A DNA stretch of 14,446 bases from Bacteroidota bacterium (GCA_021793135.1 JAJYTI010000035.1:1-14446), one strand, 5' to 3'. Counted from the stretch's first letter, positions 1 to 7,702 are shown. Notes: generated by a model not told the origin, from the sequence alone. A program made the numbers and translations.

Positions 1-747
1 TACAATGGCACGTTCTTCATTAAGTAGCGCATTGAGTAGGGTAGATTTACCTACGTTTGGTTCTCCAACTATTGCTACGGGGATTCCTTGTTTTAATACA
101 CTTCCAGTAGCAAAGGAGTCAATAAGTCGTTTTAAAACTGTTGTAATGCGTGTTACAAGTTCTTGGAATTCCTCTCTATCAGCAAACTCAACATCTTCGT
201 CGGAAAAATCTAATTCTAATTCGATTAATGATGCAAAGTTTAATAATTCTTGACGTAGCTTTTGAATTTCATCCGAAAAGCCTCCTCGCATTTGTTGCAT
301 AGCGATTTGGTGTGCCGCTTCGTTATCAGAAGAAATTAAATCGGCTACCGCTTCTGCTTGACTTAAATCCATTTTTCCATTTAAGAAAGCACGTAGAGTG
401 AATTCCCCTGGTTCGGCCATTCGGCAACCTTTTTTAATAGCTAGTTGAATGATTTGTTGTTGGATGTAAGAACTACCGTGACAAGAAAATTCTACCACAT
501 CTTCTCCAGTGTAAGAGTAGGGGTTTTTAAAAATAGTAGCAAGCACTTGGTCTATAGTTCTAGAGCCGTCTTGAATAGTCCCAAGGTGAACGGTATGTGT
601 TTTTTGTTCACACAATATCTTTCCAGAAATAGAATGAAACATATCGGTGGCTATCTCTATAGCTTTTGCTCCTGAAAGTCGAACAATGGCAATGGCACCT
701 GCTCCCGAAGGTGTTGCTAATGCTACTATGGTTTCTTGCTTAATCAT
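1..747 (-). CDS. mnmE: MnmE, tRNA modification GTPase (N-terminal part, cut by window edge)
   Basis: MnmE works with MnmG to install the (carboxymethyl)aminomethyl group on wobble U34 of certain tRNAs, using a folate-derived one-carbon unit. The visible 249 codons start at the ATG at 747 and stay open to position 1. Residues 1-about 120 form the folate-binding TrmE N domain, opening MIKQETIVALATPSGAGAI, the typical MnmE start. A helical region follows, then the start of the inserted G domain, with a P-loop GEPNVGKS at residues 228-235. The family is usually about 450-470 residues, so a little over half is present; the rest of the G domain and the C-terminal cysteine lie outside. No frameshift is seen. 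The gene lies downstream of the receptor operon but is separated from it by a strong terminator. I found no convincing promoter in 748-866. Confidence 0.96.
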   Translation of the reverse strand, partial: MIKQETIVALATPSGAGAIAIVRLSGAKAIEIATDMFHSISGKILCEQKTHTVHLGTIQDGSRTIDQVLATIFKNPYSYTGEDVVEFSCHGSSYIQQQIIQLAIKKGCRMAEPGEFTLRAFLNGKMDLSQAEAVADLISSDNEAAHQIAMQQMRGGFSDEIQKLRQELLNFASLIELELDFSDEDVEFADREEFQELVTRITTVLKRLIDSFATGSVLKQGIPVAIVGEPNVGKSTLLNALLNEERAIV

Positions 748-866
748 GTGTGCAAAAATAAGAATATTAGTTGATAGTCGGTGATTCCTATTTATAAGTT
801 TCTAAGAGTTAGTCTTTGTTATGTTATTGTAGTTATTCTGAAATGAATGTATATAGATGGTTATAT

Positions 867-901
867 AAAAGAAAACTCCATAAAAAATGGAGTTTTCTTT
901 T
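867..901 (-). terminator. Rho-independent terminator of the M23 peptidase-receptor operon
   Basis: A perfect 14-bp inverted repeat, AAAAGAAAACTCCA (867-880) and TGGAGTTTTCTTTT (888-901), encloses a 7-nt loop. On the minus strand the 3' arm ends TTTTCTTTT and is followed by ATATAA. It lies 17 nt past the receptor stop codon and 119 nt before mnmE, so it should end the receptor operon and insulate mnmE. The arms are A/T-symmetric, so it could also work on the plus strand. Confidence 0.85.
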
Positions 902-918
902 GTTAAAATGAATATATG

Positions 919-3387
919 TTAAAGCTCTATTGTGGTTCTCACATTAAAAATCCTTGGCGTTAAATAATTGGGGATTGCATATTGTGTTTTAGTGTAAACA
1001 TCTCTAACATAGGTGTTGGTAATGGAGTTGAATGTGTCGAAAATATTGAATATTTCTATCCCAATACTCCAATCTTTAATTCCTAATGAATTAGGTTTTG
1101 AATCTGGATTATTTTTATCGATTAATATATACGAAATTCCAATGTCGGCACGAGTGTAATCCCGTAAGCGTGTTTGGTATACATACGGGTCGGCATAAGA
1201 AGGTGTGCCTCCTGGTAGACCAGTGTTATAAACTAAGTTTAAATACATCTTCAAGTTAGGAATAGCTTTTACGTAATCTTGGAATAAAGCAGCAAATTTT
1301 AAGCGTTGATCGGTAGGTCGTGCAATAAAGCCTCTGTTTTCTATATTCTCTTCTGTTTTTAAGTATCCAAAACTTACCCAACTTTCTGTTCCTGGAATGA
1401 ACTCTCCAGCTAATCGTAAATCTACTCCATAAGCATAAGCTTTAGCTATGTTGTCTGCTGCATAGCGTATACGAACATTTTCTAAAGTGTATGGATTTAC
1501 ATCGGTTAAGTCTTTATAATATAATTCGCTATGTAGAGTAAATGGTCGATCCCAAATATCAAAACTATATTCGTTACCTATAACAATATGTATTGCTTTT
1601 TGTGCTTTTACATCGGGTTGTACTTCTCCTTCTATATTTCGTAGTTCTCTATAGAAAGGAGGTTGATAATATAAACCTCCCGATAGTCGGAATAACATAT
1701 CTTGTTCCCAGTCTGGCTTTAATGCTATTTGCGCTCTAGGGCTGATTACAGTTTGCGTATGAGAGTTTTGTTCTTCTGCATTAACCGTCCAGTTATGCGT
1801 ACGCAAACCAGCATTCATCCATAATTCATTATTACCTAGATAAGTCTTTCTACTCCATTGTAGATAGGCTGAAATACGGTCTATTTGCACGTTGTTTCTA
1901 GCATGTACACTGGTGTAAGGAACTAAAGGTTCTTCATATGGATCGTATGGTTGCGTGTTTCCGGGTAGAATAGGAGGGCGGATAGAAAATCCAGCTGAGT
2001 CTATTACTTCGAACTCATTCATTCTATCTCGAATATCCTCATGCGTATATTTTACTCCATATTCCCACTTATTTTCTTTGATAGAGAAATTCCCTTTATG
2101 TTCTATGTTTACTATTAATGCATCTAAATCATTTCTAGCATGGGTAAGCTGCGAACCTATTCCTTCGCTATATTCAACTTCTCCCATATCTTCACCACCG
2201 ATATTCGAATTAACTTCACCCATTCTGTATTGTCCTAGTATGTCAAAGTGTTCTTGTTCCTGTGTGTGGTATACAGAAGCAATGAGTTTAGCTGTATAAT
2301 TCTCATTTGGAACGTAAGTTGCTTTAAAAGCTCCAAAATAAGTGGCATACTTGTCTAGTTCATTTCCTTCGTAATAGATAAGTAATGCTTTAGGATCAGT
2401 CAATGTCCCAAAATTTGTTTGACGAGTTTTTGGTTCATAATGGTATCGGTTAGTAGAGATATTTCCTAAGAATGCTAGTTCGAGTTTATTAGACGCTTTG
2501 TACGTAGTGTATGCTTGTATATCTGCAAATCGAGGTTCATAATTTGTTTCGGTTTGTTTTGCATTTACAAATAGACTATTGTCTCGATAGCGAGCACTTA
2601 TAATTCCAGTCCATCTGCCAGATTTGTCAATTCCTTCGGCAGTAATTTGGCCACCTAAAAGACTAACATCTGCTTTTGCAGCAAATTGTACTGGTTTACG
2701 ATAGGTTATGTCTAAAACGGAAGAAAGCTTATCTCCATATTTTGCTTGGAAACCACCCGCAGAGAAATCTACTTGCGAGGTCATATCGGAGTTTACAAAA
2801 CTTAAACCTTCTTGTTGTCCACTTCGAATTAAAAATGGTCTGTAAACTTCAATCTCATTTACATAAACTAAGTTTTCATCATAATTTCCACCTCGCACAC
2901 TATATTGTGTACTTAATTCGTCATTCCCACTAACACCTGGTAAAGACTTTAATAAGTTTTCTACACCAGCATTTGCTCCTGGAATACGTCTTACAGTTTC
3001 TGGAGTAAGGCTCATAATGCCTTCTGCAGATTGTCTTTGGTTACCGCGTAATACTATTGTGCCTATTTGTTCTGCATCAACTTTTAAAACGGGGTGAAAT
3101 TCGTAATCTGCATTCGGTTCTAGTGTCATGGTTGCACGAACATCTTGCATGCCGATATAGCTAAATTGAATAGTGACTTCTTGTCTCGCAGGAATTTCTA
3201 GTAGGTAAGCACCGTTTTTATCCGTAGCGGTCCCTAGTTCTGAGTGTAAAACTTGTACAGAGACTCCTGGTATAATTTGTTGATTTGTATCGAAGACAAT
3301 GCCTCGAACAGTAGCTGTTTGTGCTATGACAAAACTAGGAATCACACAAAATATAAGAAGCCAAATGGAGATGATATTCAATTTCAA
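919..3387 (-). CDS. TonB-dependent outer-membrane receptor with carboxypeptidase-regulatory-like N-terminal domain
   Basis: This is a 22-stranded-barrel type outer-membrane transporter of 822 residues, which would import a ligand using TonB energy. Residues 1-22 are a signal peptide ending FVIAQ. Residues about 23-105 are a carboxypeptidase-regulatory-like beta-sandwich (TATVRGIVFDTNQQIIPGVSV, then DKNGAYLLEIP), the extension common in Bacteroidota receptors. The plug domain follows at about 110-230, with SLPGV, YSVRGGNYDEN and a GGFQAKYGDKLSSVLD segment. The remainder is the barrel, ending in FNVRTTIEL. No SusD-like lipoprotein gene is adjacent, so it is not a standard SusC/SusD glycan pair, and the substrate cannot be read from the sequence. 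The start lies 11 nt after the peptidase stop, which implies co-transcription. Confidence 0.93.
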   Translation of the reverse strand: MKLNIISIWLLIFCVIPSFVIAQTATVRGIVFDTNQQIIPGVSVQVLHSELGTATDKNGAYLLEIPARQEVTIQFSYIGMQDVRATMTLEPNADYEFHPVLKVDAEQIGTIVLRGNQRQSAEGIMSLTPETVRRIPGANAGVENLLKSLPGVSGNDELSTQYSVRGGNYDENLVYVNEIEVYRPFLIRSGQQEGLSFVNSDMTSQVDFSAGGFQAKYGDKLSSVLDITYRKPVQFAAKADVSLLGGQITAEGIDKSGRWTGIISARYRDNSLFVNAKQTETNYEPRFADIQAYTTYKASNKLELAFLGNISTNRYHYEPKTRQTNFGTLTDPKALLIYYEGNELDKYATYFGAFKATYVPNENYTAKLIASVYHTQEQEHFDILGQYRMGEVNSNIGGEDMGEVEYSEGIGSQLTHARNDLDALIVNIEHKGNFSIKENKWEYGVKYTHEDIRDRMNEFEVIDSAGFSIRPPILPGNTQPYDPYEEPLVPYTSVHARNNVQIDRISAYLQWSRKTYLGNNELWMNAGLRTHNWTVNAEEQNSHTQTVISPRAQIALKPDWEQDMLFRLSGGLYYQPPFYRELRNIEGEVQPDVKAQKAIHIVIGNEYSFDIWDRPFTLHSELYYKDLTDVNPYTLENVRIRYAADNIAKAYAYGVDLRLAGEFIPGTESWVSFGYLKTEENIENRGFIARPTDQRLKFAALFQDYVKAIPNLKMYLNLVYNTGLPGGTPSYADPYVYQTRLRDYTRADIGISYILIDKNNPDSKPNSLGIKDWSIGIEIFNIFDTFNSITNTYVRDVYTKTQYAIPNYLTPRIFNVRTTIEL

Positions 3388-3398
3388 AATAGGAATAA

Positions 3399-5090
3399 TT
3401 AAAGTTCTTTTCTATAGAAAGTAGTTTCAAAAGTAGTACTATTTCCTACATTATCTATAACAATGAGTTTAAAATTATTTTCAGTTTCATCTATGATATT
3501 GTCCGAGAAATAATAGGTAAGTGTATTGTCTTTGTACTCATATTCCATAAGAATAAATTTACCATTAATCGTGGCGCGATAAGAACCAATTCCACTTAAA
3601 TCATCTTTTATTTCTACTCGCAATGTTTTGTTGTTGCTAATCCATTTTCCATTAGAAAAATTTAAAGGTCTTATTGTTGGTGGTGTATCATCTTTTACTA
3701 ATGTATACGTTCCAAAATCTCTAGTGTTGATACTTAGTTTATTATTTTTCTTTTCGGTTTTATAATGTCTTGGCTTTCCCCATTTTGGAATGCGTCCTAT
3801 AAAATATTTATCTACGTTATCTAGTTCAGATCCGTTCAAATCAAAACTAATCGAAACGTTTTTGTGTAGCGGAACTCTTTCATTATGAAGGTAAAGCGTG
3901 TCGTTACTTGCACGAAAATCTAGATGGTTGTTCTCATACATAGCATTTGCAGGCATATAAATATGATATTTCCCTTTAGTTACTGCATTTGCTTTAGATG
4001 CGATAAACATTTCACCATCACTTATTGTTTCTACATCTTGGTCGCTAACTTTTTGTTTTCCTGTAATTGGTACTTTTACAAGTGTAGTATTTCCTGCAAA
4101 GTCTTCGATGTGAATTTCAAACATATAACTCATTCCTTCTTCAACATTTAAATAACCGTCGTTGGCGGATTGAGTAATAATGCTTAACGGATTGTTTTGT
4201 TCTCTAAATAACTTTTGCACCTTGTATTTACTATCTATCCAATAAGCATAATCGATATATTGATTGACATATCTGGTTTCGGCAAAACTAAATCGGTCGA
4301 AACGAATTTCATGATGAGGTTCCCCATTTATTTTTGTTTGTATACGATAAGCACCATTTTTATTATCTACTGAATTCAATCGGTCAAAAGTAGCAACTCC
4401 TAAACCAATTTTGCCTAGCGCTTCTATACTTTCGGCTAGATAACTACCATCGTTTTGTGGAGTAAGTCGTAGATCTTTATTTTTTGATTGATGATCCACA
4501 TGCGCATTGTCCGAAATAGTATAGATACGTAGCTTATCGATATTTGGTTTTCTTGTGTCAGCAACATGATAACCAAATAGAAGTGGATTCATAGGTCGTT
4601 GATTGCCATCCCTAATCTCATAGTGTAGGTGTGGGCCACCGCTTCCTCCTGTATTTCCACTATAAGCAATTAAGTCTCCTTTTTTTACGGGAATTACGCC
4701 TGCTTCTGGATACACTTGTATTTCGTAAGATTCTATTTTGTATTGATGTGCTTTAGCATATTTTTGTATCTCCCCGGCAAAACGCTGTAAATGCCCGTAT
4801 ACCGTAGTATAACCATTAGGATGTTGAATATATAATGCTTTTCCATAACCATAATGGCCTATGCCTATTCTGCTTATATATCCATCAGCCGTTGCATATA
4901 CGGGATGTCCTTGGGTGTAATTAGTTCGAATATCCAGTCCACTATGAAAGTGATTACCCCTTAATTCACCAAAATTTCCCGATAGACTAATTTCTAAATC
5001 TAGGGGAGAGCGAAAATAATCTGTAGGAACCGTGGGCTGTGCCCAAGAGAGTACTGGAAGTAGGATAAATATAAATCGTAAAATGTGCAT
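3399..5090 (-). CDS. Secreted M23 family (LytM-like) metallopeptidase
   Basis: This is a probable peptidoglycan endopeptidase, or a regulator of one, exported to the envelope. I choose the ATG at 5090 because it gives a clean signal peptide (MHILRFIFILLPVLSWAQ). An ATG 21 codons upstream would bury that peptide behind a charged, unrelated stretch. The product is 563 residues. The catalytic M23 domain is near the N-terminus: H49 and D53 in FHSGLD, YGHL with H100, and the HLH of GPHLHYEIRD at H154 and H156. All Zn-ligand and catalytic positions are present, so it should be active. The C-terminal 380 residues look like beta-rich, Ig-like modules (DDTPPTIRPL, IDNVGNSTTF) that I cannot assign. It is the first gene of an operon with the receptor and is divergent from the zapA cluster. 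Confidence 0.92.
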   Translation of the reverse strand: MHILRFIFILLPVLSWAQPTVPTDYFRSPLDLEISLSGNFGELRGNHFHSGLDIRTNYTQGHPVYATADGYISRIGIGHYGYGKALYIQHPNGYTTVYGHLQRFAGEIQKYAKAHQYKIESYEIQVYPEAGVIPVKKGDLIAYSGNTGGSGGPHLHYEIRDGNQRPMNPLLFGYHVADTRKPNIDKLRIYTISDNAHVDHQSKNKDLRLTPQNDGSYLAESIEALGKIGLGVATFDRLNSVDNKNGAYRIQTKINGEPHHEIRFDRFSFAETRYVNQYIDYAYWIDSKYKVQKLFREQNNPLSIITQSANDGYLNVEEGMSYMFEIHIEDFAGNTTLVKVPITGKQKVSDQDVETISDGEMFIASKANAVTKGKYHIYMPANAMYENNHLDFRASNDTLYLHNERVPLHKNVSISFDLNGSELDNVDKYFIGRIPKWGKPRHYKTEKKNNKLSINTRDFGTYTLVKDDTPPTIRPLNFSNGKWISNNKTLRVEIKDDLSGIGSYRATINGKFILMEYEYKDNTLTYYFSDNIIDETENNFKLIVIDNVGNSTTFETTFYRKEL

Positions 5091-5132
5091 ATAGTATACT
5101 TTAAATCTATTTCTTTTAAAAAATTCGCTTGA

Positions 5133-5165
5133 CAAAAATCGGTAATATAGCATTCAATGTTACAA
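5133..5165 (-). promoter_or_regulatory. Candidate promoter for the M23 peptidase operon
   Basis: On the minus strand, TTG (5163-5165) is followed after 22 nt by GATTTTTG (5133-5140). This matches the Bacteroidota -7 element TAnnTTTG at all but its first base. It would start transcription roughly 35-40 nt before the ATG at 5090. The imperfect -7 box in AT-rich DNA makes this a weak call. Confidence 0.35.
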
Positions 5166-5182
5166 AAAATTCACTAAATTTA

Positions 5183-5213
5183 TTGTTGTATAGACGAACA
5201 AGTAGTAAGTTTG
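5183..5213 (+). promoter_or_regulatory. Bacteroidota-type promoter of the coiled-coil protein-zapA cluster
   Basis: TAAGTTTG at 5206-5213 matches the -7 consensus TAnnTTTG perfectly. TTG triplets at 5183-5185 and 5186-5188 lie 20 and 17 nt upstream of it, both inside the accepted spacing of the -33 element. Transcription would begin near 5220, about 35 nt before the ATG at 5255. This supports that ATG over the longer in-frame reading from 5129, which would start upstream of the promoter on a TTG. Confidence 0.7.
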
Positions 5214-5254
5214 TATCGACGGTATTGAGTATATTGCTTCAAAGAATTATTTCA

Positions 5255-5545
5255 ATGAGTAAGTTAGCAGACATAGTTGGAACATTGGAAGTGCGATTGG
5301 AGCAACTCTTGAACCAACACCAAAAGCTTAAAGAAGAATTGGTGTTAATGGAGCAAGAGAGGCAACAATGGTTGGAGAAGGAGAAAGAATATGAAGAGGA
5401 GATTCTCCATTTGCAAAATGAGACTGAAGTGCTAAAGCATGCTAACTCAATACTGGGCAGCGACCAATATAATAGGGAAACAAAACGTAAGATAAACGCT
5501 TTGATTCGTGAGATAGATGAGTGTATTGTACACTTGTCAGAATAA
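5255..5545 (+). CDS. Small coiled-coil protein next to ZapA (ZapB-like, Bacteroidota type)
   Basis: This is a 96-residue cytoplasmic protein, almost entirely a predicted coiled coil. Residues 1-about 65 carry heptad-like leucines and strings of E, K and Q (LEVRLEQLLNQHQKLKEEL). The tail is distinct: LGSDQYNRETKRKINALIRE and then IDECIVHLSE. From memory, this tail is the conserved signature of a family that sits just before zapA in many Flavobacteriia. It has no catalytic motif. Its size, coiled coil and coupling to zapA (9 nt between stop and start) recall the FtsZ-ring factor ZapB, but homology to ZapB cannot be claimed. Databases sometimes give such proteins misleading names. The start is the ATG at 5255, just downstream of the promoter at 5183-5213. 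Confidence 0.85.
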   Translation: MSKLADIVGTLEVRLEQLLNQHQKLKEELVLMEQERQQWLEKEKEYEEEILHLQNETEVLKHANSILGSDQYNRETKRKINALIREIDECIVHLSE

Positions 5546-5554
5546 TTTAAAAGG

Positions 5555-5848
5555 ATGGCAGATCAGTTAAAAATAAAATTAAGTATCGCTGATAGGGTTT
5601 ATCCGCTTACAATTAATAGCAACCAAGAAGAAGGATTGCGTATAGCAGCTAAGCGCATCAATGAGATGATAAAGCGCTTTGAAGAAAGCTATGCAGTGCG
5701 AGATAAACAAGATGTATTAGCTATGTGTGCTTTACAATTTGCTTCGCAATACGAGCAGTCTGTCTTGGAAAAAGATTATGATAAAGAGGAAACATACGAG
5801 CGACTTAATGCTTGTATAGAAGCTTTGGATAAAGAATTGCTTCCCTAA
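5555..5848 (+). CDS. zapA: ZapA, FtsZ-ring associated cell division protein
   Basis: ZapA binds FtsZ and cross-links its protofilaments at mid-cell. The 97-residue product has the usual two-part layout. Residues 1-about 45 form the small globular domain (LKIKLSIADRVYPLTINSNQ, then LRIAAKRINEMIKRF). The C-terminal half is the long dimerisation helix, including the family-typical DVLAMCALQFASQYEQ. Its length fits bacterial ZapA proteins of about 95-110 residues. No Shine-Dalgarno is properly spaced: AAAGG abuts the ATG directly, as is common in this phylum. It follows the coiled-coil gene by 9 nt, so the two are probably translated from one message. A probable 6S RNA begins 30 nt after its stop codon. 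Confidence 0.93.
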   Translation: MADQLKIKLSIADRVYPLTINSNQEEGLRIAAKRINEMIKRFEESYAVRDKQDVLAMCALQFASQYEQSVLEKDYDKEETYERLNACIEALDKELLP

Positions 5849-5878
5849 TGACGTTCTTTAAATAATAGAAAGGTTACT

Positions 5879-6044
5879 GCCTATATCAGTGTATTTATTT
5901 GGAAAACTTAACATTTATTTCTTTTGAGAAGGGTGAGTCTAAGTTGTTAAAGTAGGCCGTCTTTGAACGGAAACTTGATCTACTTGTTAGCCCTAAACTT
6001 TATATATCATGGAGTTTTTTCTCAAATACCGCGCTGGTATAGGC
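5879..6044 (+). ncRNA. ssrS: 6S RNA (SsrS), RNA polymerase-binding regulator
   Basis: The 224-nt gap between zapA and rny contains a long, interrupted hairpin with the shape of 6S RNA. An 11-bp closing stem pairs GCCTATATCAG (5879-5889) with CTGGTATAGGC (6034-6044), with one G-U pair. A long internal loop, the expected open-promoter-like bubble, lies inside it. A stepped apical arm follows: AGGG 5930-5933 with CCCT 5991-5994, CTAA 5939-5942 with TTAG 5987-5990, AAGTAG 5950-5955 with CTACTT 5980-5985, and CCGT 5957-5960 with ACGG 5967-5970 around a 6-nt loop. A run of seven T follows the stem. 6S RNA mimics an open promoter and sequesters the housekeeping polymerase. Enterobacterial ssrS also lies just downstream of zapA, and a flavobacterial 6S family is known. 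The 5' end could be a few bases off. Confidence 0.82.
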
Positions 6045-6051
6045 TTTTTTT
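6026..6051 (+). terminator. Terminator-like hairpin at the 3' end of the 6S RNA
   Basis: ATACC (6026-6030) can pair with GGTAT (6036-6040) around the loop GCGCT. AGGC and seven T (6045-6051) follow. The short hairpin uses the same bases that form the 3' side of the 6S closing stem, so the two folds exclude each other. Either fold places a stem just before the T run, enough for intrinsic termination. Some read-through into rny, 21 nt further on, is possible. Confidence 0.5.
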
Positions 6052-6072
6052 ATATATAAACATAGATGAATC

Positions 6073-7629
6073 ATGATTGAGATAATAATAGGTGTTATTG
6101 CTGGTCTAGTAATAGGATACCTAATAGCAAAAGTTCTGGAAAAGAATAATGCTTCGAAGATAATAAGTAACGCAAAGGAACAAGCAGCTTCCATTAAAAA
6201 AGAAGCAGAGTTGACCGGAGAGGCTATAAAAAATGAAAAAATACTTCAAGCAAAGGAGCGTTTTATAGAACTTAAATCAGAACACGAAAAAGTAATTTTA
6301 AAGCGAGATAGAAAAATCTCGGACGCAGAAAAAAGAGTTAGAGATAAAGAGTCTACCTTATCTAAAGAAATTAGTAAAAATAAAAAGCTTAATGCTAAAT
6401 TAGAGAAGTCTATAGAAGAGCATAATGAACGCTTAGAAATCCTTGAAATAAAGGAGAATGAAGTAAAGAACATGCATAGTAGACAAGTTAAAGAATTAGA
6501 GCTTATCTCTGGTTTATCGGCAGATGAAGCAAAGGAGCAACTTGTAAATAGCTTAAAAGACAATGCAAAGGCAGATGCTATGGTTTTTATCCAAAATGAA
6601 ATGGAAGAAGCCAAACTTACTGCACAAAAAGAAGCTCGTAAGATTATTGTAAATACTATTCAACGTGTGGGTACCGAAGAAGCTGTAGAAAATTGCGTGT
6701 CGGTGTTCAACCTTGAAAGCGATGATATAAAAGGTCGTATTATAGGTCGTGAAGGACGAAACATTCGTGCTTTGGAAGCTGCAACAGGTGTAGAGATTAT
6801 TGTAGATGATACACCAGAAGCAATTATCTTATCTTGTTTCGATTCGGTACGAAGAGAAATTGCTCGCTTATCTTTACATAAGTTAGTAACTGATGGACGT
6901 ATTCACCCAGCGAGAATTGAAGAAGTGGTTAAGAAAACCGCTAAACAAATCGACGAAGAGATTATAGAAGTAGGGAAGCGTACTGTTATAGAACTAGGAA
7001 TTCATGGATTGCATCCTGAGCTTATTAGAATGGTAGGACGAATGAAATACCGTTCTTCTTATGGTCAGAACTTATTACATCACTCTAGAGAAGTTGCTAG
7101 ATTGTGTGGTATTATGGCAGCAGAATTAGGACTGAATGCTAAAATGGCGAAACGTGCAGGGTTACTTCACGATATGGGGAAAGTTCCAGAAATGGAAACC
7201 GAAGTTCCACACGCTATTTTGGGTATGCAATTGGCAGAAAAATATGGTGAGAAACCGGAAGTATGCAATGCAATTGGTGCTCACCACGACGAAATAGAAA
7301 TGAACAATTTACTTTCACCTATTGTACAAGTTTGTGACGCAATTAGTGGAGCAAGACCGGGAGCAAGACGTCAAGTATTGGATTCTTATATCCAACGTCT
7401 AAAAGATTTAGAGAATGTAGCTTTAAGCTTCCAAGGTGTAAATAAAGCATATGCTATTCAGGCTGGTAGAGAATTACGTGTTATTGTAGAAAGTGAAAAA
7501 GTGAGCGACGAAATGGCTTCGCAAATGTCTTTTGATATTTCACAGAAAATTCAAACAGATATGACCTATCCAGGACAAGTAAAAGTTACCGTAATACGTG
7601 AAACACGTGCTATAAACGTAGCTAGATAA
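6073..7629 (+). CDS. rny: Ribonuclease Y, membrane-anchored endoribonuclease
   Basis: RNase Y starts bulk mRNA turnover by endonucleolytic cuts at the inner membrane. The 518-residue product has the full family layout. An N-terminal membrane anchor spans residues about 2-20 (IEIIIGVIAGLVIGYLIAKV). A highly charged coiled coil runs to about 205. The KH RNA-binding domain has GRIIGREGRNIRALE at about 221-235. The HD metal-dependent phosphodiesterase domain has HH at 336-337 and the HD pair at 366-367 (LLHDMGK). A C-terminal domain ends in TRAINVAR. The length is normal and nothing is missing. It lies downstream of zapA and the 6S RNA on the same strand. I found no clear promoter in the 21 nt after the T run, so read-through or a promoter inside the 6S region is likely. 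Confidence 0.97.
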   Translation: MIEIIIGVIAGLVIGYLIAKVLEKNNASKIISNAKEQAASIKKEAELTGEAIKNEKILQAKERFIELKSEHEKVILKRDRKISDAEKRVRDKESTLSKEISKNKKLNAKLEKSIEEHNERLEILEIKENEVKNMHSRQVKELELISGLSADEAKEQLVNSLKDNAKADAMVFIQNEMEEAKLTAQKEARKIIVNTIQRVGTEEAVENCVSVFNLESDDIKGRIIGREGRNIRALEAATGVEIIVDDTPEAIILSCFDSVRREIARLSLHKLVTDGRIHPARIEEVVKKTAKQIDEEIIEVGKRTVIELGIHGLHPELIRMVGRMKYRSSYGQNLLHHSREVARLCGIMAAELGLNAKMAKRAGLLHDMGKVPEMETEVPHAILGMQLAEKYGEKPEVCNAIGAHHDEIEMNNLLSPIVQVCDAISGARPGARRQVLDSYIQRLKDLENVALSFQGVNKAYAIQAGRELRVIVESEKVSDEMASQMSFDISQKIQTDMTYPGQVKVTVIRETRAINVAR

Positions 7630-7656
7630 TATAGAAGAATTACTTTATTATAAACT

Positions 7657-7688
7657 AAAAATGCCGAGCAAAATTGCTCGGCATTTTT
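7657..7688. terminator. Bidirectional terminator between rny and xerD
   Basis: A perfect 10-bp GC-rich stem, ATGCCGAGCA (7661-7670) and TGCTCGGCAT (7675-7684), has a 4-nt AAAT loop. It is flanked by AAAA before and TTTT after, giving a U tract on both strands. It sits 27 nt after the rny stop and 14 nt beyond the xerD stop on the other strand, so one element serves two convergent genes. Confidence 0.93.
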
Positions 7689-7702
7689 TATAGATTGAAA
7701 AC

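Noticed and set aside
753..760. A perfect minus-strand TAnnTTTG (TATTTTTG) as the mnmE promoter
   Set aside because: It lies only 5 nt before the ATG at 747, which would give a leaderless or internal start, and no TTG is at the right distance upstream.
919..3387. The receptor as a SusC glycan importer
   Set aside because: No SusD gene or glycoside hydrolase is nearby, and the length of 822 residues is shorter than typical SusC proteins (about 1000).
5091..5153. An earlier ATG at 5153 for the M23 peptidase
   Set aside because: It would place 21 charged residues before a clean signal peptide; the ATG at 5090 gives the expected exported protein.
5129..5254. A longer N-terminus for the coiled-coil protein starting at TTG 5129
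   Set aside because: It would begin upstream of the perfect promoter at 5183-5213, and the extension does not resemble the coiled coil that follows.
6000..6194. A 64-codon minus-strand open frame across the 6S RNA end and the rny start
   Set aside because: It is antisense to the rny membrane anchor and to the 6S closing stem, has no promoter and matches no family I recognise.
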